NCBI RefSeq assembly: GCF_001010945.1
Contig: NZ_LBHB01000001.1
Location: 558,001-622,000, forward strand
Source of the DNA: Aurantiacibacter luteus
GTDB lineage: Bacteria; Pseudomonadota; Alphaproteobacteria; Sphingomonadales; Sphingomonadaceae
Direction: 5' to 3'
DNA length: 64,000 nt
Below, in pieces: positions 1-8,999 of this stretch. The position numbers were made by a program, and so were the translations under genes. The notes below the pieces were generated by a model, which saw only the letters and a list, made by a program, of their open reading frames with translations, was not told the DNA's origin and did no database searches. Every line of letters starts with the position of its first letter. Position 1 is the stretch's first letter.

Positions 1-2358
1 CGCGAGGCGGCACGGCGGATGCGCGAGAACCCGCCGGCCACGCCCTACGTCGCCGCCGGCGTCACCAGCGCCGCGCCCGCGCTCGCGCGGTTGCTGCGGA
101 CCGTCAGCGAATTGCCGCAGGGCGCGGTGATCCTGCCCGATCTCGACCTGTCGATGAGCGATGCCGTCTGGGACGAGCTTGGCGGCGCGGGCGATGCGGA
201 AGCGGAGACGCCTTTCGCGCGCGGCGATGCCGTCACCCATCCGCAATATCACCTCAAGCTGCTGCTCAATCGCATGGGCGTGGCGCGGGCCGAGGTGCAG
301 CCGTGGCACCGCGCGGGGCTGGGCAAGGGCCCGCCCGAGCGCAGCCATGCCATCTCCAGCCTGTTCCTGCCGCCGGAGGCGAGCAAGGCCTGGGTCGACT
401 TGCCTGCCAGCCGTCGGCGCATGGCGGGCGTGCGGCTGGTGGAGGCGGCCAATCCGGAGGAGGAGGCGCAGGCCGTGGCCCTGCTGGTGCGCGAGGCGCT
501 GGAGGTGCCGGAGAAGCGCGTTGCCGTCGTCACGCCCGATCGCGGGCTTGCGGCGCGGGTGGTGCAGCACCTCAGGCGCTGGAACGTGAGTGCCGACGAT
601 TCGGCCGGTCGGCCATTGTCGCAGACCGCGGCGGGGCGCGTGGCGCTGTTGCTGGCCGAGGTCGCCGCCGAGCGCGCCGCGCCGGTGCCGCTGATCGCGC
701 TGCTCGAACACCCGCTGGCGGCCTTTGGCGAGGGGCGGCCTGACTGGCTCGATGCAGCGCGCGCCTTTGAACTCGAGCTGCGCGGCCCGCGCAAGGAGCC
801 GGGGCTGGAGCCGCTGCGGGTGGTGGCCGAGGAGGCAAAGGTCGCCGACTGGTGGCAGGGCGTCGAGGCGATCCTCGCGCCGCTGGTTGAAGAGGTTGAG
901 GCGCGCGGGCTGGCCAACTGGCTCGACCTGCTCGCTGCTGCGGGCGAGGCGCTGTGCGGCACCGAACTGTGGGCGCGCGAGGACGGGCGCGCGCTCGCCG
1001 CCTTTATCGAGGACCTGCGCCTGCAGGCGCGCGAGGTGCCCGTGGCGCTCGAACCGGCGGACCTGCCGCCCGTGCTGCGCGATGCGATGGACCAGGTCGC
1101 CGTGCGTCCGCCCTACGGCGGCCATCCGCGCGTGGCGATCTACGGCCTGCTGGAGGCGCGCATGACCCGCGCCGACCTCGTCATCTGCGCCGGGCTGAAC
1201 GAGGGCACATGGCCACCGACGCCGTCTGTGGATCCGCTGCTGGCGCCCGGCGTGCTGCGCGCGCTCGGCGTACCGGGCGCGGATTTCCGCATCGGGCTTT
1301 CCGCGCACGATCTCGCCGGAGCGCTCGGCGCGCCCGAGGTGGTGCTCAGCCGCGCGCGGCGCGAGGTCTCCGGCCCCGCCATCGCCAGCCGCTTCCTGCT
1401 GCGCGTGCGCGCGCTGCTGGGCCAGCACATGACCGAGGAGGCGAGCGACCGCGCGCTCGTCACCCTCGCGCGGGCCATCGACGACCCCGCGCCCGTGCCG
1501 CCGCATCCTCAGCCGTGCGTTGTGCCGAGCGCCGAGCAACGCCTGCCAAGCAAGGGCATCAGCGTGACCGCACTCGATCGCCTGCGCTCGGACCCTTACG
1601 AGTACTACGCCGCCAAGATCCTCCGCCTCGGCGAGCTCGACGGCGTGGATGCCGATCCCGGCCCGGCGTGGCAGGGCAGTCTCGCCCACGCCATTCTGGA
1701 GGACTGGCACAAGGAAAAGGGCACGCTCGAAGAGTTGGCCGACCGGCATCTCGAGGAACTGTCCGCCCATCCGCTGCTCAGCGCGCTGTGGCGGCCGCGC
1801 CTGCTGCGCGCGCTCGAATGGGTGGCGCTTTCGCTCGACGAGCAGCCCGGCCGCGAGCCGGTCGCGGTCGAGGCCTGGGGCGAGATGCAGGCCAAGGGCG
1901 TGCGCGTCTTCGGCAAGGCCGACCGCATCGACCGGATGCCCGGCGGCGGGTTGGCGGTTGTGGACTACAAGACCGGCGCACCGCCCTCCGGCGCGGAGGT
2001 GGAGGCCGGATATGCGCTCCAGCTCGGCACCATCGGGCTGATCGCTCGCGCGGGCGGGTTCGAGGGCCTGCAGGGCGCGCCGGAGACGTTCGAATACTGG
2101 TCGCTGGGCCGCGACGCCAAGAGCGCGACGGGCTTCGGCTACGTCACCACCCCGCTGCTCGAGGGCAACAAGCGCACCGGCATTCCGCCCGCCGAGTTCC
2201 TGCCGGAAACCGAGCGCTACCTGCTGGGCGCGCTCGACGCGTGGATCCTTGGTAACGAACCCTTCGTCGCGCGGCTCAATCCCGATGCGCCGGGCTATTC
2301 GACCTACGACCAGCTCATGCGCCTCGCCGAGTGGCAGGGCCGGGAGGCGGAAGCGTGA
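1..2358 (+). CDS. addB: Double-strand break repair protein AddB, 5' end cut by window edge
   Basis: AddB is the helicase-like and nuclease subunit of the AddAB complex, the alphaproteobacterial counterpart of RecBCD, which resects double-strand ends for RecA. The frame is open to base 1, so the gene is 5'-truncated; the first ATG inside (19) is probably not the real start. About 785 residues are visible of a family usually near 1000. The C-terminal third carries the PD-(D/E)XK nuclease core: an ADRID segment followed by VVDYKTG around visible residue 655. I see no four-cysteine iron-sulphur cluster like that of Bacillus AddB. The N-terminal part lacks a Walker A in view, as expected for the degenerate helicase of AddB. 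It overlaps addA by 4 bases, so the two are translated as an operon. Confidence 0.93.
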   Translation, partial: REAARRMRENPPATPYVAAGVTSAAPALARLLRTVSELPQGAVILPDLDLSMSDAVWDELGGAGDAEAETPFARGDAVTHPQYHLKLLLNRMGVARAEVQPWHRAGLGKGPPERSHAISSLFLPPEASKAWVDLPASRRRMAGVRLVEAANPEEEAQAVALLVREALEVPEKRVAVVTPDRGLAARVVQHLRRWNVSADDSAGRPLSQTAAGRVALLLAEVAAERAAPVPLIALLEHPLAAFGEGRPDWLDAARAFELELRGPRKEPGLEPLRVVAEEAKVADWWQGVEAILAPLVEEVEARGLANWLDLLAAAGEALCGTELWAREDGRALAAFIEDLRLQAREVPVALEPADLPPVLRDAMDQVAVRPPYGGHPRVAIYGLLEARMTRADLVICAGLNEGTWPPTPSVDPLLAPGVLRALGVPGADFRIGLSAHDLAGALGAPEVVLSRARREVSGPAIASRFLLRVRALLGQHMTEEASDRALVTLARAIDDPAPVPPHPQPCVVPSAEQRLPSKGISVTALDRLRSDPYEYYAAKILRLGELDGVDADPGPAWQGSLAHAILEDWHKEKGTLEELADRHLEELSAHPLLSALWRPRLLRALEWVALSLDEQPGREPVAVEAWGEMQAKGVRVFGKADRIDRMPGGGLAVVDYKTGAPPSGAEVEAGYALQLGTIGLIARAGGFEGLQGAPETFEYWSLGRDAKSATGFGYVTTPLLEGNKRTGIPPAEFLPETERYLLGALDAWILGNEPFVARLNPDAPGYSTYDQLMRLAEWQGREAEA

Positions 2359-5300
2359 GCGGGAAGGTCTATCGCCTCAAGGACAACCAGGCGGCCGCCG
2401 TCGCGCCGCACGACAGCGTGTGGCTCTCGGCCAGCGCGGGCACGGGCAAGACGCAGGTGCTGTCCGCCCGCGTGCTGCGGCTGCTGCTGACCGACGGCGT
2501 CGCGCCCGAGCAGATCCTGTGCCTGACCTTTACCAAAGCCGGCGCGGCGGAGATGGCGACCCGGGTGAATGAGGTGCTGGCGAACTGGGTGCGGATGCCC
2601 GCGACCGAACTCGCCGCCGATCTCGACGCCATCGGCGCGACCGGAGACGTCGTTACCATCGCCCGGGCGCGCACGTTGTTCGCCAGCGTGCTCGATTGCC
2701 CGGGCGGCGGGCTTCGCATCGATACCATCCACGCCTTTGCCCAGTGGTTGCTCTCCGCCTTTCCGGAGGAGGCGGGCCTCGTCCCCGGCACGCGCCCGAT
2801 GGAAGACCGCGACCGCGACCTGCTGGCGGCGCAAGTGCTGGCGGACCTCTTGGTCGATTGGCAGCGCACCGACCGCGAGGCCGTCGCCGCGCTCGAGGGC
2901 CTGTCACTGCGCATGGGGCCGGACGGAGCGCGCGCATGGCTGCTGCGCTGTGCCCAGGCGCGGGCGGCCTGGTTCGGGCCGGGCGCGTGGCAGCCGCCGA
3001 TGGCGCCGCGCGTGCGGCAACTGCTGGGTCTGCCCTCGGATGCCTCCGCCGCCGGTCTGTGCGAGCTCTGCCACGACGAGGCCGAGTGCACCGCGCTGCT
3101 CAAGCAAGTGATGTGGGCCTACGATGGCTGGGGCGCGGCGAGCGGGCAGAAGTTTGCGAGCCTTATTGGCGACTGGCTGCTGGGTTCGCCCGAAGAGCGG
3201 TTTGCCGCCACCGGCGCGCTGCTGGCCGACCTGTTCAACGACAAGGGCCAGCTCAAATACCAGTCCAACCTCGAGAAGAAGGACTCCGCCGTCACCGCGC
3301 TGGCCGAGGAGGCGCGCGAACGTTTGGCCGGGGTCGCCGCGCAGGCCAGCCTGCTGGCGCTGGTCGATGTCATTACCCCCGCGTTGGAGCTGGGCCGCAA
3401 GTATGCGCTCGCCTGGGACGAGGCCAAGTCGCGCGAAGGGCTGGTCGATTTCGACGACCTCATCGCCAAGGCCGCCGCGCTGCTCGCCGACCGCGAAATG
3501 TCGGCCTGGATCCGCTACAAGCTCGACCGACGTTTCGACCACATCCTGGTGGACGAGGCGCAGGATACCAACGAGGCGCAGTGGGCCATCATCGATGCGC
3601 TGACCGACGATTTCTTCGCCGGGGCCGGGCAGGCGGAGGACCGGCTGCGCACGATTTTCGTCGTGGGCGACTACAAGCAGGCGATCTTCGGCTTTCAGGG
3701 CACGAGCCCCGAGAACTTCGCCGCCGCGCGCAACCGCTATGCCGAACTGCTGCGGGTGCGGCGGGAGAACGCCATCGGCTCGCGCAACGTCGCCGTGCTG
3801 AATGCCTTGCAGGACCTTGGGCTGGGCCGCTCCTACCGCACCTCGCAGCCGGTGCTCGACGTGGTGGACCGCGCCATCGCGGCCATCGGGCATGAATCCA
3901 TCGGCCTTGACCGCGCGCCCGAGCGGCATATCGGGTTCGAGCGCGAGGGATTGGTCACGTTGTGGCAGCCGGTGCCGGGCCAGCCGGAGGATGCCGAGGA
4001 CGAGAACGGCGGCCCGGAAATCCGCGTGTCGGAGCCCGAGCGCCGCATGGCCGACCGGATCGCCGCGCAGGTGAAGGAGTGGCTCGACACAGGCTATCCG
4101 CTGGTCAAGGACGAGGCCGCGCCGCGCAACGCCACGGCGGGCGACATCATGGTGCTGGTGCGCAAGCGCAAGGAACTCGCCGGCCTCATCGTCGCGCGCC
4201 TCCATGCCGCGGGCGTGCGGGTGGCGGGCGTGGACCGCCTGCGGCTGGGCGCGCCATTGGCGGTACAGGACCTGATGGCGGCGCTGCGCTTTGCCGCACA
4301 GCCGTTCGACGACCTCTCGCTCGCCTGCCTGCTGGTCTCGCCCATCTTCGGCTGGTCGCAGGAAGAGCTGCTGGAGCACGGCTTCCGCCCCGAAGGCCGT
4401 GCGCTGTGGAGCCACCTGCGCCGCAGCGATGCCCCGCAGGCCAGGGCGGCGGTCGACAAGCTCGGCCAGCTTCTCCGCATCGCCGACTACGAGCCTCCGC
4501 AGGCGCTGCTCCACTGGATGCTCGTCGGGCCATGGGCGGCGCGCGGCAGGCTGGTGGCGCGGCTCGGCACCGAGGCGAACGACCCCATCGACGAACTACT
4601 CAACGCCGCGCTGCAATTCGCCGCCACCAACACGCCGAGCCTGCAGGGCTTCATCCGCTGGTTCGACGCGGGCGAGGGCGAGCTGAAGCGCGAGGCGGAG
4701 GGCGCGGGCGACATGGTGCGGGTGATGACCGTCCACGGCTCGAAGGGCCTGCAGGCACCCATCGTCATCCTCGCCGACGCCTGCGGCGATCCCGATGCCT
4801 CGCGTACCAGCGGCCTGTGGCTGGCGGAGGACCTGCCGGGCGGCGGCGGGCGCACTCTGCCGCTGCCGCCGCTGACGAAGGACGAACGCGTGGGCCGGGT
4901 GGCCGAGGCAGCCGAGGCCGCGAAGGCCGCCGAGCGCGAGGAGCACTGGCGCCTGCTCTACGTCGCCATGACGCGGGCGGAGGAGGCGCTGTTCATCGGC
5001 GGCGCGCTGGGCAAGCGCGAGAAGGCGCCCGCGCAGGACAGCTGGTACGCCCGGCTCGCGCCACTGTTCGGCGGCGAGTGGATCGACGATCCGATCTGGG
5101 GCGCACGGGCCGAACTGGGCGAACGGCCGCCGCCGGTCGAAAAGCGCTTCCAGACCGACCTTGGCCTGCGCCAGCCGCTGCCCGACTGGGCCACGCGGCC
5201 CGTGGGCGAGGAACCGCGCCCGCCGCGCCCGCTTGCCCCCTCCGCCAGCGCCGAGGACACGAGCGCCGACCCGCCGCTGCCGGTCGAGCAGGCCGCCGTG

Positions 5301-5819
5301 GCCGCACGCCGGGGCGTGCTGATCCACACGCTGCTCGAACGCCTGCCCGACGTGCCCGCAGACCTGCGCGAGGCGGGTGGCAGGGCGTGGCTCGAACGGC
5401 ACGGGCCGGACCTGTCGGCAGAGGAACGGGCGGAGATGCTGGAGCGGGCGCTCGCGGTGCTCGATCACCCGGACTGGTCCGACCTGTTCGGCCCCGATGC
5501 CTTGGCCGAGGTGCCGCTCGCGGCGACGGTGGGCGAACTGGTGATCGCCGGCACCGCCGACCGGCTGCTGGTGACGGCCGAGCGGGTGCTGGTCGCCGAT
5601 TTCAAGACCGCCCGCCGCCCGCCCGCCTCGCTCGCCGAAGTGCCGCAATCGACGCTGGCGCAGATGGGCGCCTATGCCGCCGCGCTCGGCGTGATCTATC
5701 CCGGCCGCACCGTGGAGGCGGCGGTGCTCTACACGCAGGTGCCGCGCCTCATCGCCATTCCGGCCGAGGTGCTGGCGGCGAACCGACCGCGCCCGAAAGC
5801 CGAAATGGCGCCCGGCTAA
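2355..5819 (+). CDS. addA: Double-strand break repair helicase AddA
   Basis: AddA is the UvrD/Rep-type ATP-dependent helicase and second nuclease of AddAB, 1154 residues with the GTG start at 2355, which overlaps the addB stop (GTGA). The earlier ATG at 2331 lies inside addB and is less likely. Superfamily 1 motifs appear in order: Walker [10 protein letters not shown] near residue 28, motif [10 protein letters not shown] near 399, motif III-like [13 protein letters not shown] near 437, motif [11 protein letters not shown] near 791, motif [15 protein letters not shown] near 867, and the C-terminal RecB-like nuclease VADFKTA near 1079. All key residues are intact. The gene is followed after 80 bases by trxA, an arrangement common in alphaproteobacteria. 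Confidence 0.97.
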   Translation: MSGKVYRLKDNQAAAVAPHDSVWLSASAGTGKTQVLSARVLRLLLTDGVAPEQILCLTFTKAGAAEMATRVNEVLANWVRMPATELAADLDAIGATGDVVTIARARTLFASVLDCPGGGLRIDTIHAFAQWLLSAFPEEAGLVPGTRPMEDRDRDLLAAQVLADLLVDWQRTDREAVAALEGLSLRMGPDGARAWLLRCAQARAAWFGPGAWQPPMAPRVRQLLGLPSDASAAGLCELCHDEAECTALLKQVMWAYDGWGAASGQKFASLIGDWLLGSPEERFAATGALLADLFNDKGQLKYQSNLEKKDSAVTALAEEARERLAGVAAQASLLALVDVITPALELGRKYALAWDEAKSREGLVDFDDLIAKAAALLADREMSAWIRYKLDRRFDHILVDEAQDTNEAQWAIIDALTDDFFAGAGQAEDRLRTIFVVGDYKQAIFGFQGTSPENFAAARNRYAELLRVRRENAIGSRNVAVLNALQDLGLGRSYRTSQPVLDVVDRAIAAIGHESIGLDRAPERHIGFEREGLVTLWQPVPGQPEDAEDENGGPEIRVSEPERRMADRIAAQVKEWLDTGYPLVKDEAAPRNATAGDIMVLVRKRKELAGLIVARLHAAGVRVAGVDRLRLGAPLAVQDLMAALRFAAQPFDDLSLACLLVSPIFGWSQEELLEHGFRPEGRALWSHLRRSDAPQARAAVDKLGQLLRIADYEPPQALLHWMLVGPWAARGRLVARLGTEANDPIDELLNAALQFAATNTPSLQGFIRWFDAGEGELKREAEGAGDMVRVMTVHGSKGLQAPIVILADACGDPDASRTSGLWLAEDLPGGGGRTLPLPPLTKDERVGRVAEAAEAAKAAEREEHWRLLYVAMTRAEEALFIGGALGKREKAPAQDSWYARLAPLFGGEWIDDPIWGARAELGERPPPVEKRFQTDLGLRQPLPDWATRPVGEEPRPPRPLAPSASAEDTSADPPLPVEQAAVAARRGVLIHTLLERLPDVPADLREAGGRAWLERHGPDLSAEERAEMLERALAVLDHPDWSDLFGPDALAEVPLAATVGELVIAGTADRLLVTAERVLVADFKTARRPPASLAEVPQSTLAQMGAYAAALGVIYPGRTVEAAVLYTQVPRLIAIPAEVLAANRPRPKAEMAPG

Positions 5820-5899
5820 GGAAAGCTATCGGCTCCCGCGCGTTGCCTTGTCACGACCCGTTCCCCAGATGGGGGGCCAAGCAGAATCAGGAGATACCC

Positions 5900-6220
5900 A
5901 TGGCCACCAAGACTGTCACCGACGCGAGCTTCCAGGCCGATGTGCTCGATGCCGACAAGCCCGTCCTCGTCGACTTCTGGGCGGACTGGTGCGGCCCGTG
6001 CAAGATGATCGCCCCCGCGCTCGAGGAACTGAGCGACGAGATGGGCGAGCAGGTCACCATCGCCAAGATGGACATCATGGAAAACCCGGACGTGCCGGGC
6101 AAGATGGGCGTGCAGTCGATCCCGTTCCTCGTGCTGTTCAAGGACGGTCAGCCGGTCGCGCAGCAGATGGGCGCCGCGCCCAAGAACGCGCTGAAGGGCT
6201 GGCTCGAGAGCCAGCTCTAG
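5900..6220 (+). CDS. trxA: Thioredoxin TrxA
   Basis: Thioredoxin is the small cytoplasmic dithiol carrier that reduces protein disulphides and is recharged by thioredoxin reductase. The 106-residue product has the standard length and the active site DWCGPCK with cysteines 31 and 34. The cis-proline loop SIPF near residue 74 is also present. The start at 5900 is preceded by CAGGAG at 5887-5892. Its TAG stop overlaps the stop of the convergent phosphatase gene in a CTAG palindrome. The 80 bases between addA and trxA could carry its own promoter, but I cannot point to clear boxes. Confidence 0.97.
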   Translation: MATKTVTDASFQADVLDADKPVLVDFWADWCGPCKMIAPALEELSDEMGEQVTIAKMDIMENPDVPGKMGVQSIPFLVLFKDGQPVAQQMGAAPKNALKGWLESQL

Positions 6221-7017
6221 GCGGGCAGGGCGGCCAGACGCGCCGCCAGGTCGTCCCACAAGTCAGGCGAGGCGGCGCCGATGAGGCCGCCGTATTCGTC
6301 GCCGTCCACCCGGTAGGGCGAGCCGTCGGGCCGGGCGGCTCGCCCGCCTGCCTCGTTCAGCCACAGCACGCCCGCCGCGTGATCCCAGGCCAGCGTTCGC
6401 TCGAAGATCGAGACGTCGTTGGTGCTCAGCGCGAGGCGCGGGTACTGCTCGGCGGCGCAGTACGGTATGTCGGTCAGTCGATAGTGCGGGCAGATATGCT
6501 CGATCGTGGCGGCGCGCTTCGCCTCGTCCATGAAGATGAGCGAGATGGCGGCGACGGGCGGCTTTTCGCCGGTCCCGCGCGCCGCAATGCGCTCGCCATC
6601 GACGAAGGCCCCGTGCCCCTCATGCGCGGCGCAGAAGCGACCGGTCAGGCAGTCGAAAATCCATCCGCTGCGCGCCACGCCGCCCTCGGCGCGGGCAATG
6701 AGAATGCCGAAGGGTGGCTGCCCGCTGGCGAAGTTGCGGGTGCCGTCGATGGGGTCGACGATCCAGCAATCGCCGGACAGGTGGCGGCGCTGCGTGGGGT
6801 TGGCATGGACGCCTTCCTCTCCCACCACCGGCAGGTCAGCGAGCCTGGCGAGCCCCTCTCGCAGCATCGCCTCGCTCTCGCGGTCAGCAATCGTGACGGG
6901 ATCGTTTCCGCCCTTGTCTTCAATGTCCTGCGCGCCGAGGTTGCGATAGCGTGGCAGGATGACGCGGTCCGTCACCTCGCGCATCAGCGCCATGATCTCG
7001 CGATCGAGCAGGCTCAA
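6217..7017 (-). CDS. Inositol monophosphatase family phosphatase (HisN-like)
   Basis: Member of the lithium-sensitive, Mg-dependent phosphatase family that includes inositol monophosphatase, CysQ and the histidinol-phosphatase HisN. Visible motifs are GEEGVHA (metal ligands), the signature [12 protein letters not shown], and the C-terminal [16 protein letters not shown] prefer a TTG start at 7017, which overlaps the argJ stop (TTGA) and gives 266 residues, the family norm; an ATG at 6993 is the alternative. It is cotranscribed behind argJ, so an amino-acid biosynthetic role such as histidinol phosphate hydrolysis is plausible, but the substrate cannot be read from sequence. The stop codon overlaps that of trxA on the other strand. 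Confidence 0.88.
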   Translation of the reverse strand: MSLLDREIMALMREVTDRVILPRYRNLGAQDIEDKGGNDPVTIADRESEAMLREGLARLADLPVVGEEGVHANPTQRRHLSGDCWIVDPIDGTRNFASGQPPFGILIARAEGGVARSGWIFDCLTGRFCAAHEGHGAFVDGERIAARGTGEKPPVAAISLIFMDEAKRAATIEHICPHYRLTDIPYCAAEQYPRLALSTNDVSIFERTLAWDHAAGVLWLNEAGGRAARPDGSPYRVDGDEYGGLIGAASPDLWDDLAARLAALPA

Positions 7018-8240
7018 GATCGGTAGTCCGCGTTGATGGCGATGTAGCCGTGCGTCAGGTCGCAGGTCCACACGGTCGCGCGGCCTTCGCCGATGCCGAG
7101 ATCGACCAGCACGTCGATCTCCTCACCCGCCAGGTGCGCAGCGACCGGCGCCTCGTCATAGCCTTTCACCGGCAGCCCGTCGCGCGCCGTCCAGTGCCCG
7201 CCGAATGCGATGGAAAGCGTGTCGCGGTTCGCGGGCTCGCCCGCCTTGCCCACCGCCATCACCACGCGCCCCCAGTTGGCATCGCCGCCCGCGATGGCGG
7301 TCTTGACCAGCGGCGAGTTGGCCACGGCGAGGCCCACGCGCCGGGCGCTATCGTCGCTCTCGGCGCCCGTCACCGTCACGGCGATGAACTTGCTCGCCCC
7401 TTCGCCGTCGCGCACCACCAGATGGGCAAGCTGGCGGCATACGTCGTGCAGCGCGGCGGCAAAGGCGTCGGCGCCCGGATCGTCGAAGCTCGTCAATGGG
7501 GCGTTGCCCGCCTTGCCGGTGGCAAAGGCCAGAACGGTGTCGCTGGTCGAGGTGTCGCTGTCCACAGTAATGCAGTTGAAGGTGGCGCGGTTGGCGGCGG
7601 CAAGGCAGCTCTGCAGGAAGGCAGGATCGACCGAGGCATCGGTGAACACATAGCCCAGCATCGTCGCCATGTCGGGCGCGATCATGCCGCTGCCCTTGAC
7701 GATGGCGTTCAGCGTAACCTTGGTCTCGCCGAGCATCGCGGTGGCCGTCGCGCCCTTGGCGAAAGTGTCGGTCGTTCCGATAGTTAACGCGGCTTCCTCG
7801 TACGGAACCTCAGGAGCTTCGAACACGGCTGCCACGCCCGCCTCGGCCTTGGCCTTGGGCAGCGGCACCCCGATGACACCGGTCGAGCTGACGAAAACAT
7901 CGGACGGCAGGCAGTCCAGGTGATGGGCCACCTGCGCCATGATCGCTTCCACCGCTTCGCGCCCGCGGTAACCGGTAAAGGCGTTGGAATTGCCCGCGTT
8001 CACCACCAGCGCCCGTGCCCGGCCCAGCCGCACCTGCTCGCGCCCCATTTCGACCTCGGTCGAACAGCACACGTTGCGCGTGAACACGCCCGCGACCGTC
8101 GTACCCTCGGCCAGCTCCGCATAGGTCAGGTCGGCGCGGTCCCAGCTTTTGTACCCGGCTCGCGCCACGCGCAGCTTCACGCCGGCGATGGGCGACATTT
8201 CGGGGAAGGGCCGGGCGAGGGGAGAGCGGGTCAGGTCCAT
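7014..8240 (-). CDS. argJ: Bifunctional glutamate N-acetyltransferase / amino-acid acetyltransferase ArgJ
   Basis: ArgJ transfers acetyl from N-acetylornithine to glutamate, making arginine synthesis cyclic, and in bifunctional forms also uses acetyl-CoA. It is made as a precursor that cuts itself in front of a threonine. That site is visible as KGSGMIAPDMATML with the nucleophile threonine at residue 193. Total length, 408 residues, is typical. The C-terminal end AINADYRS also fits the family. The ATG at 8240 is the only sensible start. The gene is followed by the phosphatase gene in the same direction with a 4-base overlap. The 363 bases upstream contain no convincing gene. Confidence 0.97.
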   Translation of the reverse strand: MDLTRSPLARPFPEMSPIAGVKLRVARAGYKSWDRADLTYAELAEGTTVAGVFTRNVCCSTEVEMGREQVRLGRARALVVNAGNSNAFTGYRGREAVEAIMAQVAHHLDCLPSDVFVSSTGVIGVPLPKAKAEAGVAAVFEAPEVPYEEAALTIGTTDTFAKGATATAMLGETKVTLNAIVKGSGMIAPDMATMLGYVFTDASVDPAFLQSCLAAANRATFNCITVDSDTSTSDTVLAFATGKAGNAPLTSFDDPGADAFAAALHDVCRQLAHLVVRDGEGASKFIAVTVTGAESDDSARRVGLAVANSPLVKTAIAGGDANWGRVVMAVGKAGEPANRDTLSIAFGGHWTARDGLPVKGYDEAPVAAHLAGEEIDVLVDLGIGEGRATVWTCDLTHGYIAINADYRS

Positions 8241-8603
8241 TGACTTGCTGCCCTATTGTGCCCGATGCGCTGCTGCAAGCGATGACGGGAGAGTACGGCG
8301 ACGAGGTCCCGTCACATCCTCCAGGGGGCATACGATCCTCGAGAACACGGCCTGCCTGCCGCTGGAGCAGCGCGGATGCAATTCGTGGCCGACATCGACA
8401 AAACGGGCACGGTCACGGAATTCCGGATTGTCCCCATGGACCTGCCGCAGGTTGCGCCGTGCAAAGGCTTCGTGCGCAAGTCGGTCGGACTAACGCCCGG
8501 CCACCGATACCCAGAGGAATCCGGTCACGCTTCGGATGCGTTTCCGCATGGGTCTGTCACGAGAACACCTCGCCAGCTGATCGAAGCGCACCCATAGGGG
8601 CAA
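8241..8603. other. Gap between argJ and the small secreted protein gene
   Basis: Divergent region of 363 bases that should hold the argJ promoter reading left. One short frame, 8376-8597 on the plus strand (73 residues), stays open and contains MQFVADIDKTGTVTEFRIV, which faintly resembles the start of a TonB C-terminal-type beta hairpin, but it lacks a ribosome site and the frame continues upstream without a clear start. It may be the remnant of a gene. I see no terminator hairpin or known regulatory element here. Confidence 0.35.
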
Positions 8604-8909
8604 ATGGCCTTGGACTTTTCGGTCTCGCTGACCTATCTGACACGCCTCATGCTGCGCCAGCTGCTCACCCTCCTTGCCATCATCTCGGGCTTCACGCTCG
8701 CGGCGGAGCCCGTGTCGGCCAGCGATCTGCGCGATGTCAGCGTTGCCGCTGCCGCACAGGACCTGGCCGATTGCCGGCCGGTCGTGGTCGCGCCCATGCA
8801 GCTGGGTCAGGCGAGGGAGCAGGACCGGACGGATAGCCGTCGCTGCCAGCGGCGCGTCGTCGTGGCGGCGCCCGCCGTCCAGCTCCGGGCCGATCGCGCG
8901 CACGAATAG
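8604..8909 (+). CDS. Small secreted protein of unknown function upstream of secA
   Basis: A frame of 101 residues from ATG 8604 (AGGGG at 8596-8600 just before it) or 86 residues from ATG 8649. From the second start the product begins with a typical Sec signal peptide, MLRQLLTLLAIISGFTLAAE, ending near VSASD. The mature part is about 60 residues, rich in Val, Ala, Arg and Asp, with two cysteines and no domain I recognise. It ends 90 bases before secA in the same direction. Small signal-peptide proteins upstream of secA occur in related bacteria as I recall (secM-like position), but no arrest motif is visible. Function unknown; it could also be a chance frame. Confidence 0.5.
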   Translation: MALDFSVSLTYLTRLMLRQLLTLLAIISGFTLAAEPVSASDLRDVSVAAAAQDLADCRPVVVAPMQLGQAREQDRTDSRRCQRRVVVAAPAVQLRADRAHE

Positions 8910-8999
8910 GGCCTTCGCCCGCTTCCATTTCCCGCATTCCCGGCAGGCTGCGCCCGACTGGCGCGGCCGCTCATCATACTACCGACAGGAACCCATGCC

